Part shown: positions 27,234 to 36,763 of the stretch, piece after piece
How positions within the stretch are numbered: the first letter of the stretch is position 1
Layout of the letters: each line of letters starts with the position of its first letter
DNA from: Streptococcus zalophi
GTDB taxonomy: Bacteria > Bacillota > Bacilli > Lactobacillales > Streptococcaceae
Direction: 5' to 3'
Assembly: GCF_016481285.1 (NCBI RefSeq)
Contig: NZ_JAENBP010000001.1
Span: 1-64,000, forward strand
DNA: 64,000 nt
Program-made: the position numbers and the translations under genes
The notes under the pieces: model-generated
The model's input: the letters and a program-made list of their open reading frames with translations, nothing else
Told to the model about the DNA's origin: nothing
Database searches by the model: none

Positions 27234-29069
27234 TTATGATTTTTTATTATCATCATCCATACTGAGGACAGATAAGAATGCTTCTTGTGGCACTTCAACA
27301 GAACCAATAGATTTCATCCGTTTTTTACCTGCTTTTTGCTTTTCTAAGAGTTTGCGTTTACGTGAGACATCTCCACCATAACACTTAGCAAGAACGTTTT
27401 TACGTAATGCTTTAATATCAGATCTAGCAACAATTTTTTGTCCGATGGCTGCTTGAATAGGCACTTCAAACTGTTGACGAGGAATGATTTTCTTTAATTT
27501 CTCAACAATAATTTTACCACGCTCATAAGCAAATTCTTTATGAACAATAAAGCTTAATGCATCTACTTTATCACCATTTAAGAGAATATCCATCTTAACT
27601 AATTTTGAATGACGATATTCAGAAATCTCATAATCAAAGCTGGCATAGCCACGTGTCGATGATTTTAATTTATCAAAGAAATCAAAGACAATTTCAGCTA
27701 GAGGAATCTGATAAATAACGTTAACACGATTATCATCAATGTAATCCATGGTTACAAAATCACCACGTTTTCTTTGTGCCAATTCCATTACAGCTCCGAC
27801 AAATTCTTGCGGCACCATGATTTGTGCCTTAACATAAGGTTCTTCAATACTATCAATTCTGGTTGGCTCTGGAAATTCACTAGGGTTTGATACTTCCACC
27901 ACCTCACCATCAGTGGTATTCACATGATAAACCACCGAAGGAGCCGTCATGATAAGATCAATATTAAATTCACGTTCCAAACGCTCTTGGATAACATCCA
28001 TGTGTAGAAGTCCCAAGAATCCACAACGAAAACCAAAACCAAGTGCTTGTGAGGTTTCTGGCTCAAACTGAAGACTCGCGTCGTTTAATTGCAATTTTTC
28101 AAGTGCTTCACGAAGGTCATTGTATTTATTAGAATCAATTGGGTAAATCCCAGCAAAAACCATTGGATTTAATTGCTTATAGCCCTCTAGAGCTTCTGTA
28201 GCAGGGTTATTAGCAAGTGTCACAGTATCACCTACACGTGTATCAGCAACCGTTTTAATGGCTGCTGCAATATAGCCAACATCTCCAGTTGCTAAAAACT
28301 CACGACCGACAGCCTTAGGTGTAAAAATACCAACTTCTGTGACATCAAATGTTTTACCATTACTCATCATTTGGATTTTATCACCTGGTTTTACGATACC
28401 ATCCATAATTCTGACTTGAAGAATGACACCACGGTAAGCATCATAAGCAGAGTCGAAAATAAGAGCTTTAAGAGGTGCTTCGACATCTCCTGTTGGTTCT
28501 GGGACGTATTCAACAATTTGCTCTAAAATCTCCTCAATCCCAATTCCTGCTTTGGCAGATGCTAAAACAGCCTCACTGGCATCAATTCCAATAACATCTT
28601 CTATTTCATGACGTACTCTTTCAGGTTCAGCAGCTGGTAAATCAATTTTATTGATCACTGGTAAAATTTCTAAATCATTATCTAGAGCTAGATAAACATT
28701 AGCCAAAGTTTGTGCCTCAATACCTTGAGCGGCATCAACGACTAAAATAGCTCCCTCACAGGCAGCCAAACTACGTGATACTTCATAAGTGAAGTCAACG
28801 TGTCCTGGAGTGTCAATCAAATGGAAAATATAAGTTTCACCATCTTTTGCCGTATAGTTTAATTCAATAGCATTCAGTTTAATGGTAATACCACGCTCAC
28901 GCTCAAGATCCATGCTATCAAGTAATTGATTTTGCATTTCACGACTTGATACTGTTTCTGTTTTTTCTAAGATACGGTCAGCCAAAGTTGATTTCCCGTG
29001 GTCAATATGGGCAATAATCGAGAAATTTCTAATTTTTTTCTGCCGTTCTTTTAGTTCTTTTATATTCAT
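27234..29069 (-). CDS. lepA: Elongation factor 4
   Basis: This ribosome-bound GTPase of the EF-G family promotes back-translocation and tunes initiation and elongation. It has 611 residues. G1 is AHIDHGKST (about 20-28), G2 RERGITIK, G3 DTPGH and G4 NKID. The LepA-specific C-terminal domain ends with the [19 protein letters not shown]-type region ([20 protein letters not shown]). The ATG at 29069 follows AGGAAAG. No truncation. Confidence 0.97.
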   Translation of the reverse strand: MNIKELKERQKKIRNFSIIAHIDHGKSTLADRILEKTETVSSREMQNQLLDSMDLERERGITIKLNAIELNYTAKDGETYIFHLIDTPGHVDFTYEVSRSLAACEGAILVVDAAQGIEAQTLANVYLALDNDLEILPVINKIDLPAAEPERVRHEIEDVIGIDASEAVLASAKAGIGIEEILEQIVEYVPEPTGDVEAPLKALIFDSAYDAYRGVILQVRIMDGIVKPGDKIQMMSNGKTFDVTEVGIFTPKAVGREFLATGDVGYIAAAIKTVADTRVGDTVTLANNPATEALEGYKQLNPMVFAGIYPIDSNKYNDLREALEKLQLNDASLQFEPETSQALGFGFRCGFLGLLHMDVIQERLEREFNIDLIMTAPSVVYHVNTTDGEVVEVSNPSEFPEPTRIDSIEEPYVKAQIMVPQEFVGAVMELAQRKRGDFVTMDYIDDNRVNVIYQIPLAEIVFDFFDKLKSSTRGYASFDYEISEYRHSKLVKMDILLNGDKVDALSFIVHKEFAYERGKIIVEKLKKIIPRQQFEVPIQAAIGQKIVARSDIKALRKNVLAKCYGGDVSRKRKLLEKQKAGKKRMKSIGSVEVPQEAFLSVLSMDDDNKKS

Positions 29070-29144
29070 ATGTCTTTCCTATCAGATTTAGTCAGCATTA
29101 CTATTATATATTAAATCGCTAAATTAAGCTAGATTGAAAAAATT

Positions 29145-29175
29145 AAAAAATCACTACTAAGTTAATTAGTAGTGA
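29145..29175 (-). terminator. rplT terminator
   Basis: A perfect 10-bp stem (TCACTACTAA/TTAGTAGTGA) with a T-run on the minus strand lies 12 bp after the rplT stop. Confidence 0.85.
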
Positions 29176-29186
29176 CATAATGATCA

Positions 29187-29546
29187 TTATTTTCCTAATT
29201 TTGCTTTAGCAGCGTCAGCAAGAGCAGTAAATGCTGCTGCATCGTTAACTGCTAAATCAGCTAACATTTTACGGTTAACTTCAACTTCAGCTAATTTCAA
29301 ACCATGCATCAATTGTGAATATGATAAACCATTCATACGAGCTGCCGCATTGATACGAGTAATCCATAATTTACGGAAGTCACGTTTCTTTTGACGACGA
29401 TCACGGTAGGCATAGTAATAAGAGTTCATTACTTGTTCTTTTGCAGTACGGAACAAGAGATGTTTTGAGCCATAGTAACCTTTTGCTAATTTTAAAATAC
29501 GTTTACGACGTTTGCGTGCAACAACGCCACCTTTAACACGTGCCAT
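29187..29546 (-). CDS. rplT: 50S ribosomal protein L20
   Basis: The 119-residue, very basic protein is required for early 50S assembly and contacts 23S rRNA. The N-terminal extension [20 protein letters not shown] and the later [20 protein letters not shown] are family hallmarks. It is the third gene of infC-rpmI-rplT; L20 is the usual autoregulator of this operon in Firmicutes. Confidence 0.98.
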   Translation of the reverse strand: MARVKGGVVARKRRKRILKLAKGYYGSKHLLFRTAKEQVMNSYYYAYRDRRQKKRDFRKLWITRINAAARMNGLSYSQLMHGLKLAEVEVNRKMLADLAVNDAAAFTALADAAKAKLGK

Positions 29547-29590
29547 TTATAATAATCCTCCAAATAATTCTATTAATATTCTATGTTTGC

Positions 29591-29791
29591 TTATTTAAGA
29601 CCAGTAAGCATTGCTTTAATACGTTTGAAATCTCCACTGCTTACCATTGAAGCTTTACGAAGATGACGACGTTGTTTCTTAGTCTTACCATGGAAACGGT
29701 GTGAAGTATAGGCACGGAAACGTTTTAAGCCACCTGAACCTGTACGTTTAAAACGTTTAGCTGATGCGCGATGTGTTTTTTGTTTTGGCAT
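29591..29791 (-). CDS. rpmI: 50S ribosomal protein L35
   Basis: The 66-residue basic ribosomal protein starts [20 protein letters not shown], the standard L35 N-terminus. It lies between infC and rplT with short gaps and a clear AGGAGAG ribosome-binding site. Confidence 0.97.
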   Translation of the reverse strand: MPKQKTHRASAKRFKRTGSGGLKRFRAYTSHRFHGKTKKQRRHLRKASMVSSGDFKRIKAMLTGLK

Positions 29792-29829
29792 TTTTAATAC
29801 TCTCCTAAATAAATAATAATGTGTTACAT

Positions 29830-30360
29830 TTATTTCTTCTCAGAAATAGGGGCAAGTTGCATAAACATTTGACGACCATCCATTTTAGCTCTTTGCTCGA
29901 TGATCGCAATATCTTGTGTTGCTTCAGCAAAATCTGAAAGAACTTTTGCACCAATTTCTTTATGGGTAATCATACGTCCTTTGAAACGAACTGAAACTTT
30001 AACCTTATTTCCTTTTTCAAGGAATTTACGGCCATTACGAAGTTTGGTCTCGAAATCACCCTTATCGATGACTGGACTAAGGCGTATTTCTTTAACAGTC
30101 ACAACACTTTGTTTCTTGCGTTGTTCCTTTTGTTTTTTCTGATACTCAAACTTAAACTTGCCATAATCCATGATTTTGGCAACAGGCGGTGTTGCCTGTG
30201 GTTGAATAAGTACCAAGTCAACATTAGCCTCATCAGCAAGTGCTTGGGCTTCGTTGAGCATTTTAATTCCTAATTGTTCGCCTTCAAGACCAACAAGACG
30301 CACTTCGCGAACGCGAATTTCATCGTTAATGAACAAATCCTTCTTAGCTATGTTCTTCAC
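29830..30360 (-). CDS. infC: Translation initiation factor IF-3
   Basis: IF-3 keeps 30S subunits free and proofreads start codons. The N domain has [20 protein letters not shown]. The linker and C domain have [20 protein letters not shown] and the end region [13 protein letters not shown]. The coordinates use GTG 30360 (176 residues), the start usually annotated in streptococci. However, this GTG lies inside the only ribosome-binding sequence (AGAGGTGA). A start at ATA 30351 would be 5 bp downstream of it and give 173 residues. A rare start codon would fit autoregulation by IF-3 as known for AUU in E. coli. It leads infC-rpmI-rplT behind a structured leader. Confidence 0.95.
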   Translation of the reverse strand: MKNIAKKDLFINDEIRVREVRLVGLEGEQLGIKMLNEAQALADEANVDLVLIQPQATPPVAKIMDYGKFKFEYQKKQKEQRKKQSVVTVKEIRLSPVIDKGDFETKLRNGRKFLEKGNKVKVSVRFKGRMITHKEIGAKVLSDFAEATQDIAIIEQRAKMDGRQMFMQLAPISEKK

Positions 30361-30362
30361 CT

Positions 30363-30502
30363 CTTTTATTTTTTAGAGAAAAACGAAAGCGGGCCTGATT
30401 AACAAGCCCGCACTACATTATATTTCATCATTGAAATGTGTTATGTAGAGCCAGACAACGTTAATTGCAAGGCGAGAAGTTCTCACTTCTGCTTTTCCCA
30501 TT
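30363..30502 (-). ncRNA. Structured 5' leader of infC-rpmI-rplT (probable L20-type attenuator)
   Basis: From the expected transcription start near 30502, about 140 nt precede infC. Hairpins seen on the minus strand are AGAAGT/ACTTCT near 30477-30494, a longer ACATAACACATTTCA/TGAAATATAATGTAG stem near 30415-30449, and a strong terminator (next entry). This layout matches r-protein leaders in Firmicutes that terminate when L20 or IF-3 is in excess; the exact class is inference. Confidence 0.65.
30379..30411 (-). terminator. Attenuator-like terminator in the infC leader
   Basis: Stem GCGGGC/GCCCGC (30389-30394 with 30406-30411), followed by TTTCGTTTTTC, lies only about 20 bp before the infC ribosome-binding site. 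A full terminator in front of an essential operon implies conditional read-through. Confidence 0.8.
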
Positions 30503-30508
30503 AGTACC

Positions 30509-30537
30509 ATGATACTACATTTTATTTTCACTGTCAA
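30509..30537 (-). promoter_or_regulatory. infC operon promoter
   Basis: A -35 TTGACA (30532-30537) and a -10 TATCAT (30509-30514) are separated by 17 bp, embedded in the 3' end of cmk. Confidence 0.75.
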
Positions 30538-31204
30538 TGATTTTATTTGCTTTTTGTAAAATAAAGTCGACAACTTCGTCAATGCTTAAACCAGTTGTGT
30601 CTAAAGTAATCGCATCTTCTGCCGCTTTTAACGGAGATACTTCACGATGACTATCTTTATAGTCTCTTTGAGCAATTTCTTCTTTTAGGGTTTCTAAATC
30701 AGTCGGAATACCTTTTTCAAGGTTTTCTTTGTAACGACGTTTGGCTCTTTCTTCAACAGAAGCAATTAAAAAGATTTTTAATTCAGCTTTTGGTAAAACA
30801 ACTGTACCGATGTCTCGACCATCCATGACAATGCCACCTTCAAGCGCAATGCTTTTTTGAAGGTCGACCAATTTTTCTCGCACTTCCGAAATAGCTGCAA
30901 CCCAAGAGACATTTTTTGTCACTTCGTTTTGGCGAATAATATCCGTAATGTCAACATCACCGACAAAAACTCTTTGATTACCGTCATTACTATGCCCAAA
31001 AGATAATGGAAATTGATCTAATAAAGCAATAATTTCTGGAATTTGTTCGGCTGTCAATTGGTGTCTTAATATCAAATAAGTCATTGAGCGATACATCGCA
31101 CCGGTATCTAAATAGGTATAATTTAATTTTTTTGCAATAATCTTTGCAACGGTACTTTTCCCACTTGAAGCAGGACCATCTATAGCAATTTGTATTGGTA
31201 TCAT
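30515..31204 (-). CDS. cmk: Cytidylate kinase
   Basis: It phosphorylates CMP and dCMP with ATP. It has 229 residues. The P-loop is [14 protein letters not shown] (about 8-21), the CMP-binding motif YLDTGAMYR (about 31-39) and the central [12 protein letters not shown] (about 158-169). The lid region [10 protein letters not shown] is present. It starts 10 bp after the LysM gene stop with an AGAGGA ribosome-binding site, so the two are cotranscribed. The infC promoter lies inside its last codons. Confidence 0.97.
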   Translation of the reverse strand: MIPIQIAIDGPASSGKSTVAKIIAKKLNYTYLDTGAMYRSMTYLILRHQLTAEQIPEIIALLDQFPLSFGHSNDGNQRVFVGDVDITDIIRQNEVTKNVSWVAAISEVREKLVDLQKSIALEGGIVMDGRDIGTVVLPKAELKIFLIASVEERAKRRYKENLEKGIPTDLETLKEEIAQRDYKDSHREVSPLKAAEDAITLDTTGLSIDEVVDFILQKANKIIDSENKM

Positions 31205-31214
31205 TTTTTCCTCT

Positions 31215-31670
31215 TTATTCTACAAATACTTCATCTCCTGGATGGGCTAACCAAGAACCTGTACTCATTTTATCTGGGTTTAATTCATATAATTTTTCAA
31301 GTGAAATACCTCCACGTTCAGCGATACGTGATGGGCCCTCTCCAGCTTCTACGATGATTGTTTTTCTATTTTCTTTTGGTGTTTCAACTGTTGTTTGCGA
31401 TTCTTTTGTTTCTTCTACTTGAGGAGTTTCTTGTTCAACGTTTTGCGTTGTTCGATTTGGGTTATAAAACGCCTCTTCAAGGGATTGTTTTTCAGAACCA
31501 CCATTTGCTGTATAAATAACAATTAATAAAATACCAAAAATAATAGCAAAGAAGACAACTAATAAAATTGTCAAAAATGGCGTACTGATAACAGTACTCA
31601 CTTTATGTTTTCGAGAGTTGTTTTGCCTTCTTTCAGCAAAAACCTTCATCTCCCATGGTTTCTTTACCAT
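31215..31670 (-). CDS. Membrane-anchored LysM-domain protein
   Basis: The 151-residue protein has a cytoplasmic head ([14 protein letters not shown]), one membrane helix (about 33-55, [20 protein letters not shown]), a Glu/Thr-rich linker and a C-terminal LysM-like domain ([20 protein letters not shown] to the end). It is an extracellular peptidoglycan-binding domain tethered to the membrane. I start at ATG 31670, which has AAGGGAG upstream. The in-frame start at 31766 would overlap the divergent ferredoxin gene and has no ribosome-binding site. It is linked to cmk. Function unknown. Confidence 0.88.
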   Translation of the reverse strand: MVKKPWEMKVFAERRQNNSRKHKVSTVISTPFLTILLVVFFAIIFGILLIVIYTANGGSEKQSLEEAFYNPNRTTQNVEQETPQVEETKESQTTVETPKENRKTIIVEAGEGPSRIAERGGISLEKLYELNPDKMSTGSWLAHPGDEVFVE

Positions 31671-31680
31671 ACCTTCTCCC

Positions 31681-31709
31681 TTGTTAATTCTTGAAATTAG
31701 TATTACAAT
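31681..31709 (+). promoter_or_regulatory. Promoter of the ferredoxin gene, predicting a leaderless mRNA
   Basis: A -35 TTGTTA (31681-31686), 17-bp spacer and -10 TACAAT (31704-31709). The -10 ends 6 bp before the ATG at 31716, so transcription should start at or next to the start codon. Confidence 0.6.
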
Positions 31710-31715
31710 AATACT

Positions 31716-31910
31716 ATGAAAGTAACGATAATTCCAGAAAAATGTATTGCTTGCGGACTTTGCCAAACTTACTCCGATGTTTTTGATTACTATGACAATG
31801 GCATTGTTAAGTTTTCCAACAGTGAGGAGTTAATTCAAGAAGTCCCATACTCCGATGAGACACTCTTAGCTGTCAAATCATGTCCAACAAAGGCTCTTAC
31901 GACACCGTAG
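31716..31910 (+). CDS. fer: Single-cluster [4Fe-4S] ferredoxin
   Basis: The 64-residue protein has CIACGLC (Cys10, 13, 16) and a fourth ligand in SCPTKAL (Cys57), the pattern of monocluster bacterial ferredoxins. It carries electrons in the cytoplasm. It is divergent from the LysM gene. There is no Shine-Dalgarno sequence: the bases before the ATG are ATAATACT. The only good -10 ends 6 bp upstream, so leaderless translation is likely. Its stop overlaps the convergent EbsA-like gene by 14 bp. Confidence 0.93.
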   Translation: MKVTIIPEKCIACGLCQTYSDVFDYYDNGIVKFSNSEELIQEVPYSDETLLAVKSCPTKALTTP

Positions 31911-31921
31911 GAGCTTTTTTA
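31886..31921. terminator. Bidirectional terminator spanning two convergent stops
   Basis: Stem AAGGCTCTTACG with CGTAGGAGCTTT, with an A-run and a T-run outside, lies across the overlapping 3' ends of the ferredoxin and EbsA-like genes. Confidence 0.7.
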
Positions 31922-32388
31922 TCATCCTTGTATGTTTCAAAATAATCAAGTTGAATAAAATTATCAAGCAACTCAACCTCTCCTTGAAAGGTGTCACAGA
32001 CTACTAAGGCATCTAAAAAATATTTTTTAGGCCACTTTCTCATATAAAACAAGTGCTTTTCGCCATTTTTTAAGATTATTGTTACTGTTGATTTAGTAAC
32101 ATTTATTTTAGAGATGTCTGAAATCAATAACCTTTTCTTGAAAAACACATTTAAAGTGACAATCCTTAAATAGCCAGTTTCTTCAATAACAAAATAACGA
32201 TGAAGACCAAATCCTGTCAAAAGAAGAAAAATTCCAAATAATAGAAAAATTTGAGAAGACATACTTGTCTTTTCATAGAGTAGAGATAGGGCAATAAAAA
32301 TTGGAATGAAGGTTAAAGACCAATAGCTAATCAACCATGATAATTCTGGTTGAAAATGATATCTCATTTTTCCAAAAATCTTAATCAT
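31897..32388 (-). CDS. EbsA-like membrane protein
   Basis: The 163-residue protein has two membrane helices (about 18-38 and 46-64) followed by a compact soluble domain with the conserved-looking VIILKNGEKHLFYMRKWPKK region. It resembles the EbsA family described near enterococcal aggregation genes and common beside pepT in streptococci. Its biochemical role is unknown. The GGAGG ribosome-binding site fixes the start at ATG 32388. Its 3' end overlaps the convergent ferredoxin gene. Confidence 0.75.
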   Translation of the reverse strand: MIKIFGKMRYHFQPELSWLISYWSLTFIPIFIALSLLYEKTSMSSQIFLLFGIFLLLTGFGLHRYFVIEETGYLRIVTLNVFFKKRLLISDISKINVTKSTVTIILKNGEKHLFYMRKWPKKYFLDALVVCDTFQGEVELLDNFIQLDYFETYKDDKKAPTVS

Positions 32389-32425
32389 TGCTATCCTCCA
32401 CTCTATTCTAGCATATCTTCATTTT

Positions 32426-33652
32426 TTAATCTTTGAAACTCGCAATACCGATAATGACATCAACGGCTTTTTCCATGGTTTCTAGGCTAACGAATTCAAA
32501 GCGACCATGCATATTTTCACCACCAGCAAAAATGTTTGGTGTTGGAATGCCCATAAAGGAAATTTTTGAGCCATCAGTTCCACCACGGATAGGTTCAATA
32601 ACTGGTTTGATGTCTAAACTTTCCATGACATGTTTTGCAATTTCAACACTAGTCATATCTTTTTCAATGACTTTTTTCATATTATAATAACGATCAGATA
32701 GAGTCACCAGTACTCTTTCCTCACCTAAATCATTATTTATTTGTTTAGCAATTTTTTCCATCAATGCTTTACGTCTTAAAAAGTTATCGTCTTCAAAATC
32801 TCGGATAATATAGCTAGCATTTGCTTCTTCTACAGTACCACTTAAACTTAAAAGATGGAAAAAACCTTCATAGCCTTCGGTTAATTCAGGACGATCTGTT
32901 TTAGGTAGTTCTTTATGATAATCCATGGCTAATTGAAGAGCATTAATCATTTGTCCCTTAGCTGTACCAGGATGAACATTTCTTCCTAAAAATTTAATTT
33001 CAGCACCAGCAGCACTAAAAGTTTCATATTGTAGTTCACCAAGTGGCCCACCATCAACAGTATAGGCAAAATCAACATCAAAATCAGCAACATCAAATTT
33101 ATTTGCCCCAATACCAATTTCTTCGTCAGGTCCAAAACCAACACGAATTTCACCGTGTTTTATTTCTGGGTGACTAACAAGGTAGGCCATTGCAGTCATA
33201 ATTTCTGCAATTCCTGATTTATCATCAGCACCTAGAAGGGTTGTTCCATCCGTTGTAATGAGAGTTTGACCATGATAATTGTTAAGATTAGGAAAATCTT
33301 TTGGATTTAATTGGTAATTAGTATCACCAAGTTGAATAACACCACCATCATAATTAGAGATGACTTGGGGATTGACACCTTCTGCATTAAAATCAGCAGT
33401 ATCAACATGAGAAATAAAACCAATCTTTCTAGTCATGGTTTCATCGTTTGCTGGTAAAGTGCCTACAAGGTAGCCATTATGTAGAAGATAATGAACATTT
33501 TCTAAACCGATATTCTCCATCTCAGGCTTCAACACATTTAAAACAAAATCCTTTTGAGAATCGGTTGTTGGTGTTGTCGTACTATCTGGATTGCTACGTG
33601 TGTTAATCTTAACATATGTTAAAAATCGGTCTAATAATTTGTCGTAAGTCAT
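32426..33652 (-). CDS. pepT: Tripeptide aminopeptidase (peptidase T)
   Basis: The 408-residue M20B zinc peptidase removes N-terminal residues from tripeptides in the cytoplasm. Metal and catalytic motifs are [10 protein letters not shown] (His/Asp), [14 protein letters not shown] (bridging Asp), [11 protein letters not shown] (catalytic Glu-Glu), [10 protein letters not shown] and the late PIRGGTDGS. The chain is full-length. The ATG at 33652 has GAGGT upstream. Confidence 0.97.
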   Translation of the reverse strand: MTYDKLLDRFLTYVKINTRSNPDSTTTPTTDSQKDFVLNVLKPEMENIGLENVHYLLHNGYLVGTLPANDETMTRKIGFISHVDTADFNAEGVNPQVISNYDGGVIQLGDTNYQLNPKDFPNLNNYHGQTLITTDGTTLLGADDKSGIAEIMTAMAYLVSHPEIKHGEIRVGFGPDEEIGIGANKFDVADFDVDFAYTVDGGPLGELQYETFSAAGAEIKFLGRNVHPGTAKGQMINALQLAMDYHKELPKTDRPELTEGYEGFFHLLSLSGTVEEANASYIIRDFEDDNFLRRKALMEKIAKQINNDLGEERVLVTLSDRYYNMKKVIEKDMTSVEIAKHVMESLDIKPVIEPIRGGTDGSKISFMGIPTPNIFAGGENMHGRFEFVSLETMEKAVDVIIGIASFKD

Positions 33653-33726
33653 TGCTTTACCTCTTTGTCTAAATTCCTTTCTATTATAACATAAAACCAG
33701 CTTAATATGACTTAATATTAACGTGA

Positions 33727-33769
33727 AAAAAACCTTTCTTTACCATTTTTTTGCAAAGAAAGGTTTTTT
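33727..33769 (-). terminator. Terminator of the amidase gene
   Basis: A perfect 15-bp stem (AAAAAACCTTTCTTT with its complement) lies about 23 bp after the stop. Confidence 0.85.
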
Positions 33770-33791
33770 ATTTATGGCTTAATCATATCTC

Positions 33792-36638
33792 TTATTGGTA
33801 AGTACGATAATATCTTTTAATACCGGCAACAATCCCATCAGCAAGTTTTACTTGATAGGCAGATTGGCTAACCTTGTTATTTTCAGAACGATTTGATAGG
33901 TAGCCAAGTTCAACTAAAACAGCTGGTGCTGTTGTCTCCCTTAAAACTGCAAAAGTTTCACGTCTTACTCCTCTATCTGGCGCACCTGTTCTCTTAACCG
34001 TTTCTGATTGAATAGCATTTGCCAAAACTTGACTTCTTGCTAATCTTTCAGGATTATTATGATAGATTTTATTAATACGTGAGGGATATTCTTGATAATA
34101 TTGGTACATGTAAGTTTCTATTCCACTAATATTACTATTAACTGATGCGTTAAAATGCATACTTAAGAATAAATCTGAATTAGAGGCGTTAGATTTTTTT
34201 GAACGATCTAGTAAATCAACATAAACGTCTTCTGATTCACGTGTCGTAACAACCTTATAGCCTTCTTTTTCTAAACGTTGTCTCACCAAGTTTTGCATTA
34301 TTGTTGTTAATTCTTTTTCTGAATGACCAAAATAAGCAGCACCTGGATCTCTTCCACCATGACCTGCATCAAGATAGACCACACGATTAATCACATCATA
34401 ATTTCCTTGTGATGCCGATCCTTTGATGCTAGAATTCAAAGCATGATTGCCTAAATTAAATCCAATTTCTTGGCCTTTTGTATTTGTGACATAAGCATGA
34501 ACAGTGTAGTTACCTTTTTTATGCTGGTGATTAGCTTGGTTGATGTTAATAACAATTTGACCGTTTTTTACACTATCAGAAACATACCAAGATAAGTTTT
34601 CTTGTTTGCTTTCTGACCAAGCAGCGACACGGACAGATTTTATCTTTGGCGAGGTTGGTGTTTCAGAAATAAGAACATCCAAGGTTCCCTCATTAGGTTT
34701 ATGATTGGTAACAACTGCTGTTATCTTACCTTGCTCTACTTTTTTCACATTAAAACCTGGACTACCAGCTAGACCAATCAAACGGTTGGCTTCTAGTTGA
34801 TTATAACCATATATATGAACACTGTAATGACCACTATCAAAATTGTGATTTCTCACATCAATAGTTGATTTATAGCTAGTTGAAGAAATTTTAGCAGCTT
34901 TTTCCCATTTCAAATCATCCTGACCTTTGTTGTCAGACCAAACAGGAGTAACAATTCCATTGATATATAGGGGCACATCATTCACAACCACTTCATAGTT
35001 AGTTGCGGAAAGTTTATTAATAGCAACCTTAATATTTGGTTTAGAAATAGTTAATTTATCAGCTTTTAGTCCTTTTAGTTGACCACTTTGGGTAAGGTAA
35101 GTATGGATGTGGTAAGTGCCAAATCCTTTGTGATTAGTATAGTTAGCTGTTGCAACACCATTAGCATTAGCTGCGTACCATCTTAAATCATCTTGGCCCT
35201 TTTCATCTGACCAGACAGCAAAACGAATTTGTCTTAAATCTTTAACACTATCAGAAGTCAGTTTAATTTCAATCCCTTGTGATGTTAACTTTGAACTAAT
35301 TTTATTGACGGGTTGTGGACGATTAATATAGTGTTTACCAAGATCAGTCCCAATGGTTTTACCATCACTGTAATCAGTATAAACATGAACAATATAATAA
35401 TCACTCGTATTACTATGATCAGCAATATCTACTTTTGCAATCGCTTTTTTATTTGAAATAGTTGGTGTATACCATTTTAAATCATCTTGACCTTTAGCTT
35501 CTGACCAAACCGCCACCCTAACATAACGAAGGGATTTGGTTGATTGACTGGCATCAACGGCTACATTAAAACTGCTTTTGTTTTTATCGTAACTTTGAAG
35601 GCTAATTTTTGCGTATAAATCTTCTTGTTTATTCTCATGTTTAAAACCTGGTGTAGCCATTAAACCAATAAGTGATTTGGTTATTTCGCTATAACCATAA
35701 AGGTGAGCATGATAAAAACCAAAATCATTTTTATGATCTTTGACATTGATTAGCGTCTCGTATTGAGTTGGTGATAATTGCTTGGCTTGATACCATTTTA
35801 AATCATCCTGACCATTTTTATCAGACCATACTGGTACCACAATACTTTTTATGGTTTGAGGCACATCAGTCACATTAATGCGATAGTGATTGTCATCAAC
35901 CTTAGTAATTTGAGCTTTAGGGGCAGGTTCTTTAATAGTAATCGTTGTTGCATTTAAGCCAATCATACGCCCACTTTGGTTGGCATAAGTATGCACATGA
36001 TAAAGACCATAGGATTTATGGTTTTCATAACTAGCATAGGCAACACCACCTCTTTCGGCACGATACCATTTTAAATCATCTTGACCATTTTTATCCGTCC
36101 AAACCGCAAATAAAATACTTGTTTGTTGGGGAATTTCTCTTTGATATTGGAGACGTAACCCTATTGTTCCTTCTGAAACATCGGTCACAACTTGAGAATT
36201 AGCTGAGCCAGGTTTTGCTCTAAAGCCACTTGTGCTAGGTGCTTCCTTTTTACGATCAGCAATTTCTTCTTCCTCTTTAATAGTGCCACCATTGTTGATT
36301 GATTCTTGGTTTTCTTTGGAAAAATCCACTTCTTCACCATCAGAAACAAAATTTTGTGTTTCATCAACAGAACCAGATTCTTCTATTAAAAGTTTCTCAG
36401 AGGAAATTGGTTCTTCTGATGATAAGTTTTCTTGAGAAGAATTTAAACCATTCGTTGTGGCTGAACTTGATTCAGTAGTGGTTGTATCAGTTGATGGTTC
36501 TATACTAGCAACTTCTTCTATTTTCGGGACTTCTACCTGAACAGTTGTATCCTCGGCTAAAACCGTTGAAGGGTATAGCAAAATACTTGTAGCGATGGGT
36601 AGAATGAGTGTCCATTTCTTTTTTGAGAATAACATCAT
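33792..36638 (-). CDS. Secreted N-acetylmuramoyl-L-alanine amidase with six GBS Bsp-like repeats
   Basis: The 948-residue secreted protein has a signal peptide (1-28, ending TVLAE). A Ser/Thr/Glu-rich region runs to about 150. Six repeats of about 95-100 residues follow, each with a VWSDxxGQDDLKWY-type core; the last is degenerate (AWSESKQENLSWY). The C-terminal amidase_3 domain (753-948) has DAGHGGRDPGA, the zinc-binding Glu in SEKE, the second His in SMHFNAS and the catalytic Glu in LVELGYLSN. It cuts the MurNAc-L-Ala bond of peptidoglycan. There is no LPXTG motif, so wall retention would be by the repeats. I choose ATG 36638, behind AAGAGG, over the upstream in-frame start at 36656. Confidence 0.9.
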   Translation of the reverse strand: MMLFSKKKWTLILPIATSILLYPSTVLAEDTTVQVEVPKIEEVASIEPSTDTTTTESSSATTNGLNSSQENLSSEEPISSEKLLIEESGSVDETQNFVSDGEEVDFSKENQESINNGGTIKEEEEIADRKKEAPSTSGFRAKPGSANSQVVTDVSEGTIGLRLQYQREIPQQTSILFAVWTDKNGQDDLKWYRAERGGVAYASYENHKSYGLYHVHTYANQSGRMIGLNATTITIKEPAPKAQITKVDDNHYRINVTDVPQTIKSIVVPVWSDKNGQDDLKWYQAKQLSPTQYETLINVKDHKNDFGFYHAHLYGYSEITKSLIGLMATPGFKHENKQEDLYAKISLQSYDKNKSSFNVAVDASQSTKSLRYVRVAVWSEAKGQDDLKWYTPTISNKKAIAKVDIADHSNTSDYYIVHVYTDYSDGKTIGTDLGKHYINRPQPVNKISSKLTSQGIEIKLTSDSVKDLRQIRFAVWSDEKGQDDLRWYAANANGVATANYTNHKGFGTYHIHTYLTQSGQLKGLKADKLTISKPNIKVAINKLSATNYEVVVNDVPLYINGIVTPVWSDNKGQDDLKWEKAAKISSTSYKSTIDVRNHNFDSGHYSVHIYGYNQLEANRLIGLAGSPGFNVKKVEQGKITAVVTNHKPNEGTLDVLISETPTSPKIKSVRVAAWSESKQENLSWYVSDSVKNGQIVININQANHQHKKGNYTVHAYVTNTKGQEIGFNLGNHALNSSIKGSASQGNYDVINRVVYLDAGHGGRDPGAAYFGHSEKELTTIMQNLVRQRLEKEGYKVVTTRESEDVYVDLLDRSKKSNASNSDLFLSMHFNASVNSNISGIETYMYQYYQEYPSRINKIYHNNPERLARSQVLANAIQSETVKRTGAPDRGVRRETFAVLRETTAPAVLVELGYLSNRSENNKVSQSAYQVKLADGIVAGIKRYYRTYQ

Positions 36639-36730
36639 TTGGCCTCTTATCTTCAAATTTTTCCTTTATTTTAGCATTTTTAGGACGGTTCTTCAAGATT
36701 AATGCCAATGATATTAATCAAATAACAAAT

Positions 36731-36757
36731 AAAAAAGCCTCTTAAAGAGACTTTTGG
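36731..36757 (-). terminator. Terminator of the CHAP hydrolase gene
   Basis: Stem AAAAGcCTCTT/AAGAGaCTTTT with a flanking T-run on the minus strand lies a few bases after the stop. Confidence 0.65.
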
Positions 36758-36763
36758 TTGTTG

